Position numbers and translations under genes: made by a program. Shown here piece by piece: positions 31,938-36,458 of a stretch of DNA of 36,458 nucleotides. The first letter of the stretch is position 1, and every line of letters begins with the position of its first letter. Under the pieces are notes generated by a model that worked only from the letters and a program-made list of their open reading frames with translations, had not been told where the DNA came from and searched no databases. This stretch comes from CAZVRZ01 sp964629965 (lineage in GTDB: Bacteria > Chloroflexota > Anaerolineae > Anaerolineales > UBA4823): assembly GCA_964629965.1 (NCBI GenBank), contig CAZVRZ010000043.1:1-36458 (forward strand), written 5' to 3'.

Positions 31938-34354
31938 GCGTGCCTGAGAGAGAAGGTCTTCGCAAGAAAGCAGGTTGGATGCGTACCAAAATTGTCCACA
32001 GATTGCTCCTGCTGTTTATTGCCACCGCCTGTGTGCTTGGGTTGGCACATCAGCCGACCCAGGCGCAGCAGGATGTGCCTGCCAGGCAAAAAGGTATTTT
32101 TTCTCCGGAGATGGCAGAGCGCTTGCAGGACGGTTACCCGGATGCATATGCTCCCCTGGCGCCTGCCAGCCAGGAAGATCGTTTCGGCTACCGCTGGGAT
32201 GATACGGTTGCATTCGACTGGATCGATGCTACCGTGGGCACGCTGGTGATGGAGGGTACCAGCATCAAGGCTCTGGATGAGGAATACTCCGACTTGCTGC
32301 CGATCGGTTTCGTTTTTCCCTTTTATGAAAAGAGCTACAGCCAGGTAGCAGTGGCGGTTAACGGTATCTTGACTTTTGAAGCAGGCTCGCCGAGTTTTAC
32401 CAATTTGCCGATGCCGCGCGATACGCCTCCCAATAACGTGGTGGCGGCCTTCTGGGATGATTTGGTTGCCAGGGAAGGCGGCAAAATTTATTCCTATGCC
32501 ACCACCAGTGGGGGCCAAAAGGTTTTCGTGATCGAATGGCAGAATGTGACTCGTTATGGCCAGGCAGATCTGTTGACTTATGAAGTGATCCTTTACGAGA
32601 ATGGAGACATCCGTTTGCAATACCAAACCCTGGGTGGAGACGTCAGTCAGGCCACTGCAGGCATTGAAGACCTGGATGGGATCGTGGGCCTGACCTATGT
32701 GCACAACGCGCCGGGATTGGTCTCGGGCAAGGCGATTCTCTTTACCCGGCCGGGCGACTTTGGGCGGGTAAAAACTCTACCGCTTTACCAGAGCGGGTTT
32801 ACCTTCGCTGGTCGAGCGGCCTTCCGCATCGAGATCCGCAACACGGGCGAGCTGGGCAGCGACCGCTATGAGCTGGATCTGCCGGCAGACCAGGCCGGTT
32901 GGCAGTTCGCATATTACCAGGCCGACGGCGTCACGCCGTTAACGGATACGAATGCCAACGGCAAACTGGATAGCGGCCCGGTAGGCCAGGGAGAATCCGT
33001 TTTCATCGTCGTACGCGTGAATGCTATGGATACTGCCCAAACTGCAGACTATCTGCAAGGGGTTGTCACGGCTACTTCCATTCTCAACGCCTCGGCGGTG
33101 GCGACCTCTACCCTGCAAACGGCGATACCGGCCTCATTTGTTCAGGGCTATGCCGATGGGCAGGGCATGTATGCTTACTTTGCCTGGGATGATAATGCCT
33201 GGGTGACCCGCGTCGCTAATTTCTTCACCGGCAACACGCTATCGCTCATTATGGACAGCCAGGAGAACTATTTCTATGCCTGGGAGCGCAATGGCAACGA
33301 AGGATCCAAGGTCTTCTCGGATATCCAATACAACCGGATCACTTCCCTGGGGGTGGCTGATCGGGCGGATGTGCGCATGCTGACCCACAATGACGCACTG
33401 GCTACTACGGACTTGATTGTGTATGCCCGTTTGCCATCCCTGGCAAATGCAGGAAACCGGGTAGGAGTAGCCTGGGTTCAGGATAAGACCGACAAAATCA
33501 CCAAGAAAATCAATTCCAACATCTACCTGACGGCGGTGATGAGCGACGATCAGGTTTATCCTTTTCGGAACATCACCAATAACTTTAACAGCCGCGGCGA
33601 GGGCGATCTTAACATTCCATTGTACTATTACCCCCAACTGGCGGGTTTTCCAGATGGTAAATTGATATTAGCCTGGATGGACAGCCAGGCTAAATTGACC
33701 GGCGAGCAAGCGAGTATATACTTCTCGGTACATGGTCCCGACCTGGCGGAGATACAACCGGTCACCCTGCTGGATACGAGCGTGGCCGGGGCCAGTTTGC
33801 TCGAAGACCTGGTAATCACTCCGCTCAGCGGAAACAGGGCGATCATCGTGTATACGCTGCGGCAGACCGGCGCGGTCACCAATTATTCGCTGCGTTATGC
33901 GGTGGTGAACAGCGCCGGGCAAATCGTTCGCCCGGCGGGTGACCTGCCTGGCGCAGTGGGCTATCGCCCGGAAGTGGTCCAATTATCTACCGGCGAGATT
34001 TTGATCGCCTGGGCCGACCAGGAGAGCAATGGAATTTCGCTGGTCTACCTGGATTCCGCTTCTCTGCAAGAACTCGCGCCGCCGATCGACCTGCCGGTCG
34101 TTGACCAGCGCGAATATGATTTTGTATCGATGGCGGCCAAGGCAAATGGCCAGGCCGTTCTGACCTGGATGGACGCCGGTTGGAAAGACAGCCTGTATTA
34201 CGCCCTGGTGGACAAGAATGGTTGGGTGACGCCCACCATGATCTTTCTGTATGGACAGGGCAGCAATTCCCAGGTGCAGTCCAGTTTCACTGCCCAAGGC
34301 GTGGCACCCTTTGACCGGCTTTCGTTGATCTTCTTACCAGGTGTTTCGAGATAA
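31934..34354 (+). CDS. Large secreted protein in the pseudopilin operon, unknown function
   Basis: An 806-residue exported protein. The signal peptide (MRTKIVHRLLLLFIATACVLG, i.e. basic start then LLLLFIATACVLG) begins at an internal ATG (31979); the ATG at 31934 overlaps the previous stop (ATGA), so either may be used. Residues 100-250 form a beta-rich domain (LPIGFVFPFYEKSYSQVAVA; FWDDL; IEWQNVTRYGQADLLTYEV), similar to domains found in bacterial surface proteins. DTNANGKLDSG near 339-349 is a DxDxNG-type calcium loop. The C-terminal 350 residues show repeated strands such as GKLILAWMDSQA and AVLTWMDAG, suggesting a beta-propeller. No membrane anchor or sorting signal is apparent. Its place between TadE-type genes suggests it is displayed or released with them. 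Confidence 0.75.
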   Translation: MSVPEREGLRKKAGWMRTKIVHRLLLLFIATACVLGLAHQPTQAQQDVPARQKGIFSPEMAERLQDGYPDAYAPLAPASQEDRFGYRWDDTVAFDWIDATVGTLVMEGTSIKALDEEYSDLLPIGFVFPFYEKSYSQVAVAVNGILTFEAGSPSFTNLPMPRDTPPNNVVAAFWDDLVAREGGKIYSYATTSGGQKVFVIEWQNVTRYGQADLLTYEVILYENGDIRLQYQTLGGDVSQATAGIEDLDGIVGLTYVHNAPGLVSGKAILFTRPGDFGRVKTLPLYQSGFTFAGRAAFRIEIRNTGELGSDRYELDLPADQAGWQFAYYQADGVTPLTDTNANGKLDSGPVGQGESVFIVVRVNAMDTAQTADYLQGVVTATSILNASAVATSTLQTAIPASFVQGYADGQGMYAYFAWDDNAWVTRVANFFTGNTLSLIMDSQENYFYAWERNGNEGSKVFSDIQYNRITSLGVADRADVRMLTHNDALATTDLIVYARLPSLANAGNRVGVAWVQDKTDKITKKINSNIYLTAVMSDDQVYPFRNITNNFNSRGEGDLNIPLYYYPQLAGFPDGKLILAWMDSQAKLTGEQASIYFSVHGPDLAEIQPVTLLDTSVAGASLLEDLVITPLSGNRAIIVYTLRQTGAVTNYSLRYAVVNSAGQIVRPAGDLPGAVGYRPEVVQLSTGEILIAWADQESNGISLVYLDSASLQELAPPIDLPVVDQREYDFVSMAAKANGQAVLTWMDAGWKDSLYYALVDKNGWVTPTMIFLYGQGSNSQVQSSFTAQGVAPFDRLSLIFLPGVSR

Positions 34355-34365
34355 TGGAGGTTTGT

Positions 34366-34791
34366 ATGAGAAAACAAGCGCACCGTTCTGAACGCGGGCA
34401 AAGTTTGGTGGAATTGGCCCTGACTTTTACATTATTACTGATCCTGCTTTCTGGGGTGATCGACCTGGGCCGGGCTTTTTTTACCTTCATGGCTTTGCGT
34501 GATGCTGCTCAAGAGGGCGCCACGTATGGCTCGATCATGCCAGCCGACACGGCTGGCATTGTCCAACGCGTCCGCACCAGCTCGACAATGCCGGTCAATC
34601 TTGCGGACGCGGGCATCTCGGTTAAGGTTACCTTGGGGGGCGCGGCTTGCAACGGCACTTCCATCCGGGTAGATGTGAACCAGGAAAACTTTCCCCTGGT
34701 GATGCCGTTCCTGGGCGCGATCATTGGCACCGATACGATCCCGATCCGGGCCACGGTGACGGATGAAATATTGACGCCGCCCTGCAAGTAA
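34366..34791 (+). CDS. TadE-family pseudopilin
   Basis: A 141-residue TadE-like protein. Basic residues and SERGQSLVELALTFTLLLILL form the N-terminal pseudopilin segment, with the conserved Glu just after the GQSLVE turn. This is followed by DLGRAF and the ALRDAAQEGATYGS motif that characterises TadE proteins. The rest is a small beta-rich domain with two cysteines that could form a disulphide (GGAACNG and the C-terminal PPCK). ATG 34366 is chosen over 34354 because GGAGG lies 5 nt upstream. TadE proteins are minor pseudopilins of Flp-type pili, processed by a prepilin peptidase and placed in the membrane or cell surface. No tadA, tadB, tadC or flp gene is seen in the window. Confidence 0.88.
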   Translation: MRKQAHRSERGQSLVELALTFTLLLILLSGVIDLGRAFFTFMALRDAAQEGATYGSIMPADTAGIVQRVRTSSTMPVNLADAGISVKVTLGGAACNGTSIRVDVNQENFPLVMPFLGAIIGTDTIPIRATVTDEILTPPCK

Positions 34792-34839
34792 CAATTTAGC
34801 TGAATTAACGTTATGTTATGTAAATATCAGGAGGTAGGT

Positions 34840-36099
34840 ATGTTTAGAAAAATGGGTAAAAGCGAGCGAGGACAGGTTTTGATCATTGTGGTGATCGGTT
34901 TTGTGGTGCTGATGGGCTTTGTCGGCCTGGCAATCGACGGCGGGCGGGTCTTTTCGGATCGCCGCAATGCGCAGAACATAGCCGACGCGGCCTCCCTGGC
35001 GGGCGGCGGCAAGGCGGCTTTGAGCCTGGAAAACAGCCATGTGTTCCTAAGCACATGGAGCTGCACGGATGTGCGCGTCAAGAATGCCATGACGGCCGCC
35101 GTCACAGCCGCGATCAAGCGCGCCAGTTCAAACGGCTTCACCATTGTCAACAGCACGGAAGTACCCGATCGGGTGGAGGTTGAATGCGGCACGCACAAGG
35201 ATGCCAAAACCGGCCGGGTAGACAAATACCTCGATGTCAAAGTATACCTGACGACCACGACCGAAACGATCTTTGCATCGTTCGTCTTCAACGAAGGCCT
35301 GACCAGCAGTGTAGAAGCCGTGACGCGCGTCCGGCCAACATCGCCGCTGGCTTTCGGGAATGCGGTGGTGGCCTTGAACCCGGCTAACTGCCAGGGCCAG
35401 ACGAACGGCGCCGGTTTTCACGGCAGCGTGGACGTGATCGTCAACGGCGGCGGTATCTTCTCGAACGGTTGCTTGCGAGCCGATGGCGGACCGGAAGTGA
35501 AAGTGAACGACGGCGGCGTTTTTCACGTGGGAGAGGTGAGGGATGGCGACAAGTTTGACCCGGCAGCCACGCCGGTCGAACAGGGTATCCCGCCCGAAGC
35601 TTACAATGTTCCCTTGCCGGACTGCACGCATGCGGACGCACACAAAGTCAATGGCAGCAGCCTGCCCAACGAAATGGACAGCGGCCTGTGGTGCATCACC
35701 GGCGATGTGAAGTGGAATGCGCATGATGTGATCAAGGGCGAGGAAGTCACGCTGTATTTCATCAATGGCAAGTTAACCATCAACGGCGGCGCCACCGTCT
35801 ACCTGACGGCTCCGCCGGCTAACCCCGACCCGGACCCGGCCATCCCAGGGATATTAATATATTCGGACCCGAGTAATCATAATGATATCCAGATCAACGG
35901 TAATTCTACTTCACGCTTCGAGGGCACCATCCTGGCGCCGGGCGGGAATGTTGATCTGCTGGGCAACGGCGCAACGGACTGCTATATCTCCCAGGTGATC
36001 GCCTGGAACGTAGAAGTGGGCGGCAATGCAGATGCAAACGTCACCTTCCAGGAAGAGAAGATGTACAAGAAGCCCTCTTCGATCGAGCTGTTCAAGTAA
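34840..36099 (+). CDS. TadG-like membrane protein with polymer-like C-terminal domain
   Basis: A 419-residue protein. Residues 1-55 match the TadE/TadG N-terminal type: KSERGQVLIIVVIGFVVLMG (20 residues), then LAIDGGRVFSDRRNAQNIADAAS (first part LAIDGGRVFSDRR), with QNIADAASLAG the recognised motif. Residues about 180-280 and 300-400 contain repeated glycine- and asparagine-rich strands (VNGGGIFSNGCLRADGG; INGNSTSRFEGTILAPGG) that look like a right-handed beta structure. TadG family proteins are pseudopilin-like and anchor the pilus or its secretin. The ATG at 34840 is preferred over 34813 because AGGAGG ends 5 nt before it. It is the last gene of the operon, ending 30 bp before a bidirectional terminator. 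Confidence 0.83.
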   Translation: MFRKMGKSERGQVLIIVVIGFVVLMGFVGLAIDGGRVFSDRRNAQNIADAASLAGGGKAALSLENSHVFLSTWSCTDVRVKNAMTAAVTAAIKRASSNGFTIVNSTEVPDRVEVECGTHKDAKTGRVDKYLDVKVYLTTTTETIFASFVFNEGLTSSVEAVTRVRPTSPLAFGNAVVALNPANCQGQTNGAGFHGSVDVIVNGGGIFSNGCLRADGGPEVKVNDGGVFHVGEVRDGDKFDPAATPVEQGIPPEAYNVPLPDCTHADAHKVNGSSLPNEMDSGLWCITGDVKWNAHDVIKGEEVTLYFINGKLTINGGATVYLTAPPANPDPDPAIPGILIYSDPSNHNDIQINGNSTSRFEGTILAPGGNVDLLGNGATDCYISQVIAWNVEVGGNADANVTFQEEKMYKKPSSIELFK

Positions 36100-36129
36100 G
36101 CTCGCCGGCTTTTTTCCGTGATTGAAACA

Positions 36130-36167
36130 TTCGGGCTGTCCAGAAAGTTTGGACAGCCCGAATTCTT
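36130..36167. terminator. Bidirectional terminator between the TadG-like gene and SRP RNA
   Basis: A perfect 13-bp stem (36130-36142 with 36150-36162, loop of 7) with TTCTT on the plus side and a T-rich minus-side tail (complement of GAAACA). It can end both the pseudopilin operon and the SRP RNA transcript. Confidence 0.88.
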
Positions 36168-36178
36168 ATCGATCCAAT

Positions 36179-36285
36179 GCTCCGGACAGGCAACCCGGCG
36201 GCGCCCAGAGGTGCTTCCTTACCGTTGCTTCCTCTCGGACCTGGCGGGTTTCGAAAGTTTCTGCCGCGCCGGACCCATCCGGAGC
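36179..36285 (-). ncRNA. ffs: Small bacterial SRP RNA (4.5S type)
   Basis: About 107 nt on the minus strand with complementary ends (GCTCCGGA at 36285-36278 and TCCGGAGC at 36186-36179). The apical loop has the SRP signature: CAGGTCC, a GAGA tetraloop, then GGAAGCA. The usual tetraloop is GGAA. The symmetric internal loops bound by Ffh match the family in position. It functions with Ffh in co-translational membrane targeting. Boundaries are set from the terminal pairing and may be off by a few bases. Confidence 0.93.
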
Positions 36286-36293
36286 AAGCCTAA

Positions 36294-36322
36294 AGCATAC
36301 CGCAGGTGTCAGTCGTTGTCAA
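36294..36322 (-). promoter_or_regulatory. Near-consensus promoter of the SRP RNA
   Basis: Minus strand: perfect -35 TTGACA (36322-36317), 17-bp spacer, -10 TATGCT (36299-36294). Transcription would start about 8 bp later, at the 5' end of the SRP RNA. The -35 lies within the 3' end of the upstream CDS. Confidence 0.88.
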
Positions 36323-36458
36323 TGTTTACATGGCGGGCTTGTTCTGAGCGTCTTTGCAGGGATGCCACCCAGATCACGCCGCCCAGGATGATCAGCGCCA
36401 GGATGCCTGCTCCCAGCAAAGGCAAGCGGGGGTTTCCAGGGGGATAATCCGGGATGTA
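36309..36458 (-). CDS. C-terminal end of a membrane protein (truncated by window end)
   Basis: The last 49 codons of a minus-strand gene ending in TGA at 36311-36309. A hydrophobic helix (LPLLGAGILALIILGGVIW) is followed by a basic SLQRRSEQ segment, so this is a single C-terminal membrane anchor with a short cytoplasmic tail. Nothing else of the protein is visible, so its identity is unknown. Its last codons overlap the SRP RNA promoter. Confidence 0.75.
   Translation of the reverse strand, partial: YIPDYPPGNPRLPLLGAGILALIILGGVIWVASLQRRSEQARHVNIDND

Noticed and set aside
31877..32704. 275-codon minus-strand ORF opposite the secreted protein
   Set aside because: It overlaps two coupled plus-strand genes with a signal peptide and domain pattern; nothing supports the antisense frame.

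Overview
The window is about 36.5 kb of dense, mid-GC bacterial DNA. It has sigma70-type promoters, short intergenic gaps and frequent start/stop overlaps. Gene content points to a Chloroflexota bacterium of the Anaerolineae type: a Tad-like pseudopilin cluster with Calx-beta repeats beside an ECF sigma factor and a DUF5667 gene, a SHOCT-like protein, DUF192, DUF2007, and several conserved proteins of no known function. The lineage is an inference; no rRNA is present. The sequence is a draft scaffold: two 10-N gaps (15248-15257 and 31158-31167) each interrupt a gene, and each is preceded by about 101 bp of sequence that does not belong there.

Layout. 1-5800 (+): the 3' end of mfd, then a tight three-gene unit of an AGPS/YgcU-like FAD oxidase, a GlpD-like glycerol-3-phosphate dehydrogenase and an FGGY kinase. 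5830-9646 (-): an S1-domain RNA-binding protein, a small ORF plus SHOCT-like protein under a near-consensus promoter, and ftsH. 9888-10970 (+): a membrane protein whose promoter carries an 11-bp-spaced direct repeat. 10977-15630 (-): efp, a cysteine-rich small protein, a HAD-DinB fusion, fabF and fabH. 15887-20575 (+): an orphan receiver protein, DUF192, a LysM/M23 peptidase and two unknown proteins, with a DUF2007 gene on the other strand. 20584-27600 (+): tRNA-Arg(UCU), hsp20, lon, a second orphan receiver, a PHP-AlbA_2 fusion, a GNAT acetyltransferase, mog/moaB and lepB. 27735-36099 (+): an ECF sigma factor, a DUF5667 membrane protein, a TadE-Calx-beta fusion, a large secreted protein, TadE and TadG-like proteins. 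36179-36458 (-): SRP RNA with a near-consensus promoter, and the C-terminus of a membrane protein.

How the parts fit. Proteostasis is well represented: Hsp20 and Lon are adjacent, and FtsH, LepB, EF-P and SRP RNA are also here. The most unusual part is the last operon. It looks like an ECF-controlled cell-surface system in which a TadE-type N-terminal helix carries at least five Calx-beta domains, followed by a secreted protein and two more TadE/G proteins, with no Tad assembly ATPase in view. No gene-free stretch exceeds 300 bases. No CRISPR array, transposase, integrase or replication origin was seen.
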